DNA of 61,824 bases, taken from NCBI GenBank assembly GCA_014084085.1, contig NPFB01000070.1, forward strand, positions 179,756 through 241,579, in the 5' to 3' direction. A model generated the notes under the pieces. The model saw nothing but the letters and a program-made list of their open reading frames with translations, made no database searches and was not told where the DNA came from. Below, one piece after another: positions 29,177 through 38,745 of this stretch (position 1 is its first letter; each line of letters begins with the position of its first letter). This DNA comes from Hondaea fermentalgiana. Taxonomy: Eukaryota; Sar; Bigyra; Thraustochytrida; Thraustochytriidae. The position numbers and the translations under genes were made by a program.

Positions 29177-30694
29177 ATGGCCCATCCTGCTGATGACGTC
29201 TTGGAGCTAGCCAACCCTTTCCGGCCGCTGACGTACACATGGAAAGCTCCACATGAAACTCGCGAACCTTGCAAGAGATCAATGAGCATTTTGCAAGAAT
29301 GCAATGTCCAGGTCTACGTCAGCGAAGCCCTTGCCAAAATTGTCGAATCGCATTCGAGCAATAGCAATTCATCACAACCAGCTGGAAGCAAGAAAAGCCG
29401 CGACAAAAGCATTGATCGAAATGACGACAGAACAAACAATACCGCGAGCTATTCAGGCAACAAGATCCGGGGAGCAAAAGAGTGTGCAAACGATCTCGCC
29501 GCGTCGAGACGACGAAAAACGGGACTCCTCTCGAGCAAGCGAAACAAAACACAGCCCAAAGGTTCACTGTCACGAGCGCGGCCTGCAACAGCGAATGCAC
29601 GCGTCCGCACGCGAAGTTCTGCGCGAGATCTCTTGGCTCATCGCACTACCAAAAACCCAAATAGTAATGGTCAAAAGCGACCGAAAGATGCCGCAAGCGA
29701 AGCAGACCGGTCATCTGATGACAACGACGAAGATGGTGATGAAGACGACAATAGTACGAGAAGCTCATTTGGCACTACAAGCAGCAGCAGCAATCTCTAC
29801 GAAGATAGTGACGAAGACGAGGGCGAAGGTAGCGATCCTACTTACAAAGACAGAACGGAAAGAAATGGCGTCAATCATGACGTAGACCACGAGACGTTTC
29901 GTGATCAGGATGATGAAAGAAATAGTGGACGCTTTGTGGAGGACCCTCGTAGACTCCAAGGCGTGGGAGGAAGCCACGCGAACAGAAATCAGACGCATGT
30001 AAAGAGCCGAGGAAAGAGCCACCGACCAGGAACAGCCAAAGGTCAGCGCGCGCCTGCAACACAGACCAGCGAGGCAGAAATGGGTCCACGTGACCCAGTT
30101 CGTGCTATCCAAATCTACCTTGACAGCGTCCGGCAAGGCAGCCATCTGCAAGGTACCCGTGTGCGCTTTGATTTTATTCTTGCCACCAATTGGAATCGTA
30201 CCTGTTTTGCGCGCCTTTTGCAACGTGAATTAGGATGCATTCAAGGTGATCGTCTCGTCAACTTTACAGAGTACTTGCAGCTCGCGCGCCTCTACTGTGA
30301 GGATTTCGCTGCTGACTTTTTGCAGGTTCCTTGGGCACTTGCCTGCTCTTCGTATACGTCGGGTGATTCTGAGTCGTTGACGCCGAAAGAAGAAGCAATT
30401 TCCTCGGCAACAGGTAATTCATCACGAGTTGCAATTCACAAAATCAACCGACTTGTGACCGCTTGGATTCGTCTCGAGCCATTGTGCGTCGATTTGTGCG
30501 CTCACATTTGCCCCGAAAACTTCCGTCTCGATACTCCCATCGACAGAACAGACATTTTGAGGGCCATGGACAAACTTCAGACCAGTCAAATCGTCAGATT
30601 TATGCGCGAGTCTTTGGGCCGTGACTCTACTCCGCATACAATCGGAGAACTTCTAGCCAAGGTGGTTCTCGTTGCTGCGGACAAGGTCGCTTGA
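29177..30694 (+). CDS. Hypothetical acidic, disordered protein of 505 residues
   Basis: One exon from the ATG at 29177 after a GA run. I recognise no family. The first 60 residues look ordered (ANPFRPLTYTWKAP). Residues of about 65-310 are disordered and highly charged, with Ser/Asn-rich, basic and acidic blocks (DDNDEDGDEDDNS type). The C-terminal 190 residues look folded and helical (PVRAIQIYLDSVRQGSHLQG; NWNRTCFARLLQRELGC; TIGELLAKVVLVAADKVA). No signal peptide or membrane helix. Composition suggests a nuclear or cytosolic protein, but this is only composition. Confidence 0.68.
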   Translation: MAHPADDVLELANPFRPLTYTWKAPHETREPCKRSMSILQECNVQVYVSEALAKIVESHSSNSNSSQPAGSKKSRDKSIDRNDDRTNNTASYSGNKIRGAKECANDLAASRRRKTGLLSSKRNKTQPKGSLSRARPATANARVRTRSSARDLLAHRTTKNPNSNGQKRPKDAASEADRSSDDNDEDGDEDDNSTRSSFGTTSSSSNLYEDSDEDEGEGSDPTYKDRTERNGVNHDVDHETFRDQDDERNSGRFVEDPRRLQGVGGSHANRNQTHVKSRGKSHRPGTAKGQRAPATQTSEAEMGPRDPVRAIQIYLDSVRQGSHLQGTRVRFDFILATNWNRTCFARLLQRELGCIQGDRLVNFTEYLQLARLYCEDFAADFLQVPWALACSSYTSGDSESLTPKEEAISSATGNSSRVAIHKINRLVTAWIRLEPLCVDLCAHICPENFRLDTPIDRTDILRAMDKLQTSQIVRFMRESLGRDSTPHTIGELLAKVVLVAADKVA

Positions 30695-31289
30695 TCTTAT
30701 TATTTTGAAAAGAAGATATGTGCTTCCTTTGCTGCCCCTGTCTCACACTTGTCTCAGACAAACAGACTTTGGACAGTCCACATTGCTAGGCCTTTCACGC
30801 GGTGCCATGAGTGGGTGGTCTACATTGCCGGTCCTGGCATCTTGGACATCCAAATCCGAATCCGAAGGAAAGAAGAAAAGAAAGCAATACTGCTGCCGGT
30901 TTTGCACAGAGGCATAATCAGATATACACGCCGACCTAAACAGCGCGCTCAATGACCTCCTCGTCCGTCTCTTCGAGCGCAAGGACAGGTGGGTGTCCGT
31001 CGGGGTCGTCGACTGCTGCCTGTCTATAGGCCTAACAGAAACATTTTCTCAGGGTGGCTCGTGCGTTGATTGAGTGAGGCACGCGCGCAGCCAAGCAAGC
31101 CAGCAAGTCCGGGGCTCGCGGCCAACGAGAAAAGACTTGGAGGTGCAGTGCGCAAGGGCATACACACACAGAGACAGAGACAGAGACGTCGGGCAGGCGC
31201 GCAAACGCACCTTCGTTGTCTGCCCTTGGGGGAACAGCGTCATCGAAATCTTGCGTGGCGCAGAAGAACGAAGGCATCAACCGAGCAAG
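30695..31289. other. Intergenic region with TAGGCCTA sites
   Basis: About 600 bases between the hypothetical gene and the DsbA-like gene. It contains TAGGCCT at 30787 and TAGGCCTA at 31027-31034. The frame of the next gene stays open through 31074-31289 but has no ATG there. Confidence 0.5.
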
Positions 31290-32816
31290 ATGGCCCTCGT
31301 CGTCAGACTGCGCGAGACCCTGGAACAGGTGGCGCGGCTCATCAAAGCATACCTCGTGCATGCTCTGACATCGAGCGAGCTCATCAGCAGGGTGCGAGCC
31401 ATCGCAGATCTGGCAGGTCTCAGTAGCAAGCACATTGTTTTCTATCACTGCATGTCAGACCCGCACTCGTTCATTGCTCTTCAGGCTCTTGGCCTCATGG
31501 TCCGCAAGTATGACGTTAAGGTCCTGATCATTGTCGTTCCAGAGCCTGCCGATGCTGGCCTTCCAGCATACGCCACAAGCCGCGAGCAACAATTTGCCTG
31601 GCGCATTCGCGACGCGCGCGTCCTCTTCAATGTCTACGAGGACCTCATCACCGGGGTTCCTTCAATGGAGTCTTTTCCCAAACCAAAAACAGTTCACCTT
31701 GCTGAGCGCTGGGCTGCGGCGAACCTGAATAACACATTCCTCGACGGCGGGAGCGCCACTCAGAATCTTCTCAAGCGAATTGTCCAGGTCTCAAGCCTCT
31801 TGCTTGCGAACGACGCTTCGGGCCTCGTCGATTTTTGTGTCAATGAGGGCCCCGGTACTCTTGCAGACGAGAACATGACTGATGCTTTGCTCAAGCGCAA
31901 TGCGACCAGGCTTCGCCGGGCCGGACACTATCTATCTGGCACCGCCTTTTACGGATTTGAGTGGTTTTGGGGCATTGATAGACTTCACTACTTGGAATCC
32001 ATCTTGCTCTCGCAGGAGCGTCTGCGCGTTCCCCGGCGCGTATCGCGTCGTTCGTCACTTTCCCGTCGCCGAGACGTCTCTCCATCCGTTTATGCGGACC
32101 TGCGCATTTCTTCTTCGGCAACCCTATTTAGCAGGACGTGCAACCTGCTCTTCCGGGACAAGATGCGCCAGGCAGCTTCGTTCAAGGCAACGCCGGATGA
32201 GCGCCGCGAGCTACCGTACATTGACTTTTACTATTCCTTCCGCTCGCCGTATTCACAAATAGCACTGCGACCCCTTTTGGACATGGCTGACTTTTATGGG
32301 GTGCAGGTTCGATTTCGACCCGTGCTGCCGATGCTCATGTCTGGCCTTCCTGTCGGCCTCGCAAAGTCTTTCTACATTGCTCGCGATGCGCGTCGCGAGG
32401 CAGAACGTCTGGAATGGACCGCGTATGGCTTCTTTAATGATCCCATTGGGGAGCCCATCCACCATGCCTTCGCACTTTTCATGGAGGCTCGAGCGCAGGG
32501 TAAAGAGCGCGACTTCTTACTCGCGTGGTCAAAGCACGTCTGGACCCGCGCCCTTGACCCTCACACGCACGCTGGACTGCGGACCATTTGTCGCACCACC
32601 GGCATTCGCTGGGATCCCTCGCTTTTGCACACGGACACCTGGAAAGCCTTTGCTGCCGAGAATCGCCGGGACTTGCACGCTCACGGTTTGTGGGGAGTCC
32701 CATCGTTCGCTTTCATGGACACGGCAACGTGGGGTCAAGACCGTCTGTTTCTCGTTGAAGAGCGCATCATTCGCGCGGTTCGTGACATTCGCGCAGCTTC
32801 AGACACGCTAAATTGA
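31290..32816 (+). CDS. Tandem DsbA/HCCA-isomerase-like (kappa GST-like) thioredoxin-fold protein
   Basis: A 508-residue protein from the ATG at 31290 (MALVVRLRET), the first in frame. Two related thioredoxin-fold modules are seen. The first starts near residue 48 (HIVFYHCMSDPHSFIALQAL), the second near 308 (YIDFYYSFRSPYSQIALRPL). The second carries the cis-Pro motif GVPSF near residue 468. The active-site position has Ser-Pro-Tyr-Ser or Asp-Pro-His-Ser rather than CxxC. This is the pattern of 2-hydroxychromene-2-carboxylate isomerases and kappa-class glutathione transferases, not dithiol oxidases. It is thus probably a glutathione-dependent isomerase or transferase of aromatic or other small molecules. 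The tandem arrangement resembles some bacterial DsbA-family proteins. No signal peptide is visible. Confidence 0.82.
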   Translation: MALVVRLRETLEQVARLIKAYLVHALTSSELISRVRAIADLAGLSSKHIVFYHCMSDPHSFIALQALGLMVRKYDVKVLIIVVPEPADAGLPAYATSREQQFAWRIRDARVLFNVYEDLITGVPSMESFPKPKTVHLAERWAAANLNNTFLDGGSATQNLLKRIVQVSSLLLANDASGLVDFCVNEGPGTLADENMTDALLKRNATRLRRAGHYLSGTAFYGFEWFWGIDRLHYLESILLSQERLRVPRRVSRRSSLSRRRDVSPSVYADLRISSSATLFSRTCNLLFRDKMRQAASFKATPDERRELPYIDFYYSFRSPYSQIALRPLLDMADFYGVQVRFRPVLPMLMSGLPVGLAKSFYIARDARREAERLEWTAYGFFNDPIGEPIHHAFALFMEARAQGKERDFLLAWSKHVWTRALDPHTHAGLRTICRTTGIRWDPSLLHTDTWKAFAAENRRDLHAHGLWGVPSFAFMDTATWGQDRLFLVEERIIRAVRDIRAASDTLN

Positions 32817-33945
32817 ACTGTGTGACCCGACACAATCGAAGGCAGCAAGGTAAGAAAAGAATGGACCTTTTTTTTGAAATGAGCATCTTTCTTGACGCAT
32901 TCGGAAAGCGCTGGTTCGAAAGTTGCTAGCTCTTGACATCTTTGACAGTTCCAGCCGATACTGCGCACGCAATGTGCGGCCTTCTCATGCAATACGTTCG
33001 TGGACTTGATTGTTGAAGGTATGATCGTAGTTGGGCTGATTACAAACTGTCCCCGCGCAAAGTTGTGAGACTGGCTCAAGAAGCTATGCGAGCCACTCAA
33101 TTTGTTTTCTGAATGGAGGAGCAAAATTTCATGCAGATAAGTAGTCGTCCTGCACAATTTGGACCGTGCACGAAAATATGGAGAAGTGCACAGCTTGACA
33201 CGTACACAACAAGCACACAAACAACAACAGATGGAATTGGTGTACATCACTTAGCAGTTCAAAGATTACTCTACAAAATCGGTATAATCAGGAGAGCGCG
33301 CGCGCAACCCGAGCAAGCAAGTTTAATAATGCATGTAGCACTAAGAAAACACTTCAGTTCCGAATGTTAAAATACAAACAATGTTGAACAGTACTCTTCC
33401 AAAGATATGCTTGTCTCTCTCTCTCCCTTTTACATTCGACCCAGCAAGCTTCTGTCGACACTTTCGCACTTTCGATTATCAGCAATTTGACAAGCAAGCA
33501 TGGAACCTACGAAGAAACCAAACTCTTTCTTCTTGAAGAATGAATCGTGACTTCTTCCTCGTCCTCGATCGCGGCAGCAAAAGACCCAGCAAACCTTGCG
33601 CAAATGATCCATCGCAAGGATCTGCACATGCTGATTCTGTCGTCTGCGCACAGAGAATCATGATCCATCAAAATATGCGCATTGACTTACTTGAGCATCG
33701 GCCGCTCTTCAGGTGAGCAGTACACAAAGCAAAAAGTCGATGCGAGCCCATGCTACACGCACAAATCCGCAGAACTTAGTTTTCTTATCACGTGCTCGTG
33801 ACGTGCAGAAGGTGCGATACTTAGCAGGGCTTTTCGGAAAAGCCCAGACGAAACGACATTCGATCACAATCCCATCGCACAGTTCCTTTATGATAAAGAC
33901 TAATAATGAGCATACAAAAATCAGCAGACAATCTCTATCCAATAT

Positions 33946-33979
33946 AATCAGTCGTATTCATGATTCAGCACGACTGATT
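33946..33979. repeat. Perfect 10-base inverted repeat (hairpin)
   Basis: Arms at 33946-33955 and 33970-33979 are exact reverse complements separated by 14 bases. Function unknown; it sits at the edge of the AT-rich island. Confidence 0.7.
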
Positions 33980-34029
33980 CGAGCGCCTCAACCTCAAAGT
34001 GTTGGTGATCCTTTAAGAGCTCAACTTCT

Positions 34030-34300
34030 TCAAAATCATACTTAAAACTTGAGCTTTAATTTTATATATTAGAATCATAAAAAGCTAAATTATTTGCTTC
34101 CATATCAACTATTACATACCTATAGCAAAATATGTATATATAAAGTCTTTTCTTCTAAAACTATATATTTTTTTTGTAAGAAATATTATTTTTTTCTGTT
34201 CATGTAATAATATAATAAATTAGCTAGACTATAACAATATATTTTTACAATTTGTTTATAAATGAAATAAAGTTTCAAATACTATTTGGAATTTTGGGGT
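34030..34300. other. AT-rich island
   Basis: About 270 bases composed almost wholly of A and T, with runs such as TATATATAAAG and TTTTTTTT, in an otherwise GC-rich region. No coding frame. It could be an organelle-derived insertion, a decayed element or an AT-rich replication or scaffold-attachment type site. Confidence 0.75.
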
Positions 34301-34579
34301 GTTCGCGTCCGGCGAAGCCAGGCGAGGCCGGGGTCGGCGCGCGAGTACGCATCGAACGTGTCGTCTGTCATACATACACACACGCTAGGCGCAGTTTGAA
34401 CGTGACATACTCACGTCCCAAAGGCCTAGATTATTATTATTGACAGAACTCTTCGCATGAGGATCCTTCCACGCGGGGAGGCTGCGAAGACGCCACACAA
34501 AGGATGCAAAGAACTACTGCGTGGCCGGGGCCTACATATCATGACACAGAGGAAGAGCGGGTATAAAAAGAAGAATCTC

Positions 34580-35404
34580 TTCGGCCTGGGATCCTCGCTA
34601 CTGCGCGTCAATCAGCACCCGAGAGGCGATCGCCTTATGAATTCCCACATGGAAACCTACGGGGACAATGTCCCTTTCTTTCTGGACACGGCAATCTCAT
34701 GATGACTCCGCACAAGCCTCATGTGCCTCACCTTGATTGGGAGGGACACAACAAGTTGGGCTTTGGCAACTACGCGGACTTTTCGGAACAAACAGACGAT
34801 ACAATCACTTGGGGCAAAATCACTGACAACACGCTACTCATTGTCACAAGCGACAATGGTCCGGAGGGAGGACAAGGACATGCTTGAGGAGCCAGGCGGA
34901 CTGCTCAACACTTAGATCTACATGAATGGAAAGCGCAGCCTCTTTGAGGGCGGGCAACGCGTATCTTTCATCATGCAATGGCCCAACATGATCAACTCTG
35001 GGCAGATCACCAACAACGCCATCAACCAGATTGACCTGATCGCAACCTTGGCCGAGATGACCGGTGCGATTCTCAACGATTGTGACGCTTACGACAGTCA
35101 CAGCTTTTATAGGGCAGTTTGCGATTTAGCAGGCGTAACACCGGCGCAAGTGCGCGGAAACCAACCGATGGTGACTGAAGTGCCAGAAAAGGAATCGGGT
35201 GATGGTCTCGGCGAGAGGATCAGGTGCGGGAGTCAAAAGATGCTTTATGCTGAAGACCAGTGGTGGATGTTCGACCTCGTTGACGACCCGAGCGAGACAA
35301 CCAACATCATGGACGAGAACCTGGCCGAATTTGCGTCCTTGAAAGGTACCCTTTACGAGGTTATTGACAATAGTTTCAGTGATACGACCGCTGTATATCC
35401 ATGA
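34580..35404 (+). pseudogene. Sulfatase (arylsulfatase-like) pseudogene, 3' part
   Basis: Remnant of a sulfatase spread over several frames. One frame gives DNVPFFLDTA; the next gives TPHKPHVPHLDWEGHNKLG and DNTLLIVTSDNGPEG. After a shift near 34865 come LEEPGGLLNT, a TAG stop at about 34917 and then GKRSLFEGGQRVSFIMQWP, DLIATLAEMTGA and a C-terminal segment to the stop at 35404. TSDNGPEG and the GGxRVPxIxxWP-type segment are sulfatase signatures. The N-terminal half with the CxPxR formylglycine site is absent, and a segment between TDDTI and the next conserved block appears deleted. Frameshifts, the stop and the missing active site make it non-functional. A sequencing error cannot explain all of these. 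Confidence 0.8.
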
Positions 35405-35713
35405 TGAAAGAGAGAAAGTTGAAGCTCGGCGCTCAAGAAACAGAAACCAACAAGAGGCAAGGCGTGTCAGCTAACTCTCTTTAAGAGCTCAACAACACGG
35501 ACCTTCTCGATCGCCAGTTCGCCAGTTCGCCAATTTTCTGACGATACCCTTGTTCACAAAAAAAAGTGCATCCCCTCTTTTCGGTCAATGTGCAGGTCTT
35601 CTAGAGTTGCGGACATGGTATCCACCGACAATTACTTTTTACAAGATAGGCACAAAATGAAACAACCATTAGCAGTAGAATAAAAGCAACGAAAGAAACT
35701 TCGTACGCGCGCG
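35405..35713. other. Short intergenic region between two pseudogenes
   Basis: About 310 bases between the sulfatase remnant and the kinase-like remnant. No feature recognised beyond an A run near 35560. Confidence 0.4.
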
Positions 35714-37300
35714 TCAGGTATTGCGGCGGCCTCTCGTTTGCGCGCGAGAGAAGATGCGATCGAAGTCGTCGCAGTCCTTCTGTAATTTGTATATGGACGC
35801 ACCGGTCTTGGCCTGAGCGAAGTCGATGATGCGGACGGCGCCTGCGTCGTCCACGACAAAGTTCCACAACAGCACGTTGCGGTGCGCGACGCCAGCCGCG
35901 TGCACAACCATGAGCGCCGCCCAGGCCTTCTCTCGAACGTTATCGCTCACGGCGCTAGAATCGAGCGACTCGCCGGCGTAGGTGGTTGCGACGATGAGGT
36001 CGTTGAAGATGTTGCGGCCGCCGTACAGGTACCTGGGCACGTGCGTCTCCCCACAGGGAGCGCAGCTCGCAGTGGGCGTGCATTTCGTACCAAAAGGCGG
36101 GCTCAGCCTTGTGCGTTTCTTCCGGGGCTTTCGCCGGGGTCATGACCTTGACGACCGCGTCGACGCCACCCGTGTCGACGCGGATCGTGAAGCCATATTG
36201 GCCTTCGGGGTACTGCTGGATGACGTCCAGCAGCTCTCCTGCGGAGGGAATGTGAAGGTCGCTCTTGAACGGGAGCAGCTCGCGTAGCGCCTCTTTGCCC
36301 CGAAGCGAGGCGGCGTTGGGCTGATTGCCAGGCAAAGCGGCTCCGCGACCCCCACCACTTGCCGCTTGCCCCGCACCGCCGCCATAGTAGAACCGACGCC
36401 AGACCTCGGCCCACTTGGGAAACCCGAGGCGAATGACAGTCTGGCAGATGGCCCGCGAATGCTCGTCATCAAGCGCCAGGCGCGCCATGCCGACCACGGT
36501 GCGGTACAGCACGCATATAGCATCGATCCGCGACCCGTGTCAGTCGACTTGAACGCGTTCGAAATGTGCAAGACGTTGTCGTGGTCAATCTAGAAGAACC
36601 AAGTCCTTTCGGTGGTGGAGAAAACGCCGTACTTGCAGAAAGAGCGCAATACGTGTACGTAGATTTGGACGATTTGGTAGCGAAAACGCACAGAGTTTTC
36701 CCGATTAGGGAACCGTTATCCCATTTCCCAATAGTCGGCCGGGTCGTCGCAGGCCATCTCCCAGGCAGTGTTCACAACTTCCTTGGCCTCATCAAGGGAA
36801 TCGGACGTGCCTTGCATCTATCCACCCACGCCTGGGCGATTCCGTCGAGATCGTCTTTGGTGAAGCCATAGGGAAATTTCCCAGGCGACTTGTGCTCGTG
36901 CACGAGGAAGCGCGCGTAGTTTGGGAGGGCGGTAGAGAGGATTCCAGCACGAGCCGATCGGCGTCAACATTCAGCCGCCGAGCCCGCACGATGTCCTACC
37001 GAATGAATCCCACCCGATCTCGTCGTAAAAACCCTGCCAGCGGGTTGCACGCTTGGGGAACAGATCGAGGCGAGCTTGCACGCCGCTCTGTGGAGCAAGG
37101 CCTCCGCAGCTCCGCGTCGAGTACTGCGAATTTGTGCGGCTTCTCGTCGCCACCCCGTTGTTGAAAAAGTTAGGATCAGCTTGCTCAAGGTATTGCAGAT
37201 CCTCCCTCACATCTGCATCGAAGTGGTCGACCATCGCGGCGGTTTCCATTGGCGTGTCATAGAGGACTTCGGCGAAAGGTTTCGTGGTCGCCATCGCGCC
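35714..37300 (-). pseudogene. Kinase-like gene remnant (possible crinkler-type), frameshifted
   Basis: On the minus strand a protein can be followed across several frames. It starts near 37300 with ATTKPFAEVLYDTPMETAAM and changes frame near 36990. Next come DADRLVLESSLP, then a further shift to GKFPYGFTKDDLDGIAQAWV near 36830-36880. From 36512 a long frame runs through MARLALDDEHSRAICQTVIR and YGFTIRVDTGGVDAVVKV to CELRSLWG. A one-base shift near 36045 leads to VPRYLYGGRNIFNDLIVATT and the kinase-like core HAAGVAHRNVLLWN / AVRIIDFAQAK, with a stop at 35714. HRN...N and the IIDF motif recall fungal and oomycete-type kinase-fold proteins, including crinkler C-termini. The usual catalytic Asp of HRD is Asn. 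Multiple shifts indicate a pseudogene; unseen introns are an alternative for some of them. Confidence 0.62.
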
Positions 37301-37396
37301 GCCCTTCCTCTCCCACGCAAGCACGCAAGCACTCCCTCCATACCTCGCTCGCGTGCGTCGTTCTGGGTCTGCAGCCAAAAAGAAAGAAGAAATTCG

Positions 37397-37399
37397 TTT

Positions 37400-37447
<48 letters not shown>

Positions 37448-37449
37448 TC
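37397..37449. repeat. CTTT tetranucleotide repeat
   Basis: About thirteen TTTC units in tandem upstream of the bromodomain gene. Confidence 0.9.
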
Positions 37450-37630
37450 ATTCGAGGATCATCCATCATACCTGCAAGAGCGAGCGACTAAGAGTGCGCA
37501 TGCACAGCCCGGGCTCGCGCGCAAAGACTGACCGAGCCGCAAGGTCGCACGAAGGAGACGAAGACGACACGAGGTGAGGTGCGACTAGCTGGCTAGCCAG
37601 CCACCTGACAGAGGGTAGATACGTCGCGTC

Positions 37631-38473
37631 ATGGACGTGCCTTTGCTTCTAGCTCCACAAACGCGCGACGGCGTGGAGCGTGCCGCCGAGGCCTGGCTGT
37701 CAGCGCACGGCGTGTTGCCCCAAGAATACATGAGTTACTTGGGTGACGCCGTAGTGACAGCAGGCGCGCAGGACCCAGAGCTCACGGAGCGTGCAGACTT
37801 TGTTGCCAATGAGAGAAATCGATTTCGCTGGCTCATCGATAACGTCAGACCCCCCGTCAACATCCAGTTTGAGCGCCTCCCAGAAGCTGAGCTCAAGCGA
37901 AGCTTCACACTCGGCGCCATTCGACGCGGTCCACCTCCACCGCGTGCGCCTTTGAAACGCGCTTCTAGCATCAAGATAAACATCAAGCTCCCGAAACCCC
38001 CTGCATCGGTAAAAGAGGAGAGCACCACTACAGCTACAACGTCTGCTACATCAGGCTCGCCTGCGAAACGACCTCGCACGGATGCAGGGGAGACCCCGTC
38101 CCGACTTGGGCACGTTTTGCAGGAAACCGTGAACCGCCTTCTGCGTATCCGTTTTCACAAATCTCCGTTCAAACATTCTGGATATCCATTCGACAATCCG
38201 TTTGCCGTTCGGCTCGAGCCCTCGGGACAGGTCGTGCCCCTCGAGTACTTTGACAAGATCAAAGAGCCGATGGATCTCTCCAAGGTGAAGGACCGTGTTG
38301 GTGTTGGCCGATACAAGACCTTTGCCGAGTTTGAGCGTGACGTGCAGCTCATTGTCAGCAATGCAAAGCTCTATCACAACAAACCCAAGACCGTCATGCA
38401 TCGTCTTACGCAGCACTTTGACAAGGAAAGCAAGAAGCTCCTACGCGCTGCAAAGAATAAGCTTGATCGATAG
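37631..38473 (+). CDS. Bromodomain protein
   Basis: A 280-residue single-exon protein from the ATG at 37631. The N-terminal 100 residues are helical (RAAEAWLSAHGVLPQEYMSY) with no family I know. A basic, disordered linker at about 100-155 contains PAKRPRT, a possible nuclear signal. A bromodomain spans about 159-270: the YPFDNPF region, YFDKIKEPMDLSKVKDRV, TFAEFERDVQLIVSNAKLYH and the conserved acetyl-lysine-binding Asn at 250 (YHN). It should read acetylated histone tails in the nucleus. Small single-bromodomain proteins may belong to chromatin-modifying complexes. The giant coiled-coil gene is convergent, 272 bases away. I am confident of the domain; the complex is unknown. Confidence 0.88.
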   Translation: MDVPLLLAPQTRDGVERAAEAWLSAHGVLPQEYMSYLGDAVVTAGAQDPELTERADFVANERNRFRWLIDNVRPPVNIQFERLPEAELKRSFTLGAIRRGPPPPRAPLKRASSIKINIKLPKPPASVKEESTTTATTSATSGSPAKRPRTDAGETPSRLGHVLQETVNRLLRIRFHKSPFKHSGYPFDNPFAVRLEPSGQVVPLEYFDKIKEPMDLSKVKDRVGVGRYKTFAEFERDVQLIVSNAKLYHNKPKTVMHRLTQHFDKESKKLLRAAKNKLDR

Positions 38474-38745
38474 CGCCCTCTTAACACTGTTTCCTACATC
38501 CACCCCCCTTTCCCCGCCACCTTTCCAAAGTTGATGCAAAAGTGCTACATACATTTATACTTGTTCTTCACCCACCACTCTCTTGACCATCGTCGACCCA
38601 TCACCAAGAAAAGGGGGCTCATCCGATTGAGACGCACACGTATTTACACGCATACCAAGACTACAAATAGAAACATATTCTTCTTCGTCTTCGTCTTCAA
38701 TTCACTGCTAATACGCGCCTTGACGGAAAAAGAGGCCCACGCGAA

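Larger units (their letters stand above)
32817..34440. other. Gene-poor region with AT-rich island
   Basis: Lower GC than the surroundings. Short frames show nothing recognisable. A perfect 10-base inverted repeat (AATCAGTCGT / ACGACTGATT) with a 14-base loop lies at 33946-33979. From about 34030 to 34300 the sequence is extremely AT-rich, then changes abruptly to GC-rich at about 34300. Confidence 0.6.

Noticed and set aside
31074..31289. 72-residue N-terminal extension of the DsbA-like protein
   Set aside because: It has no ATG and contains simple-repeat sequence encoding Arg-Asp repeats.
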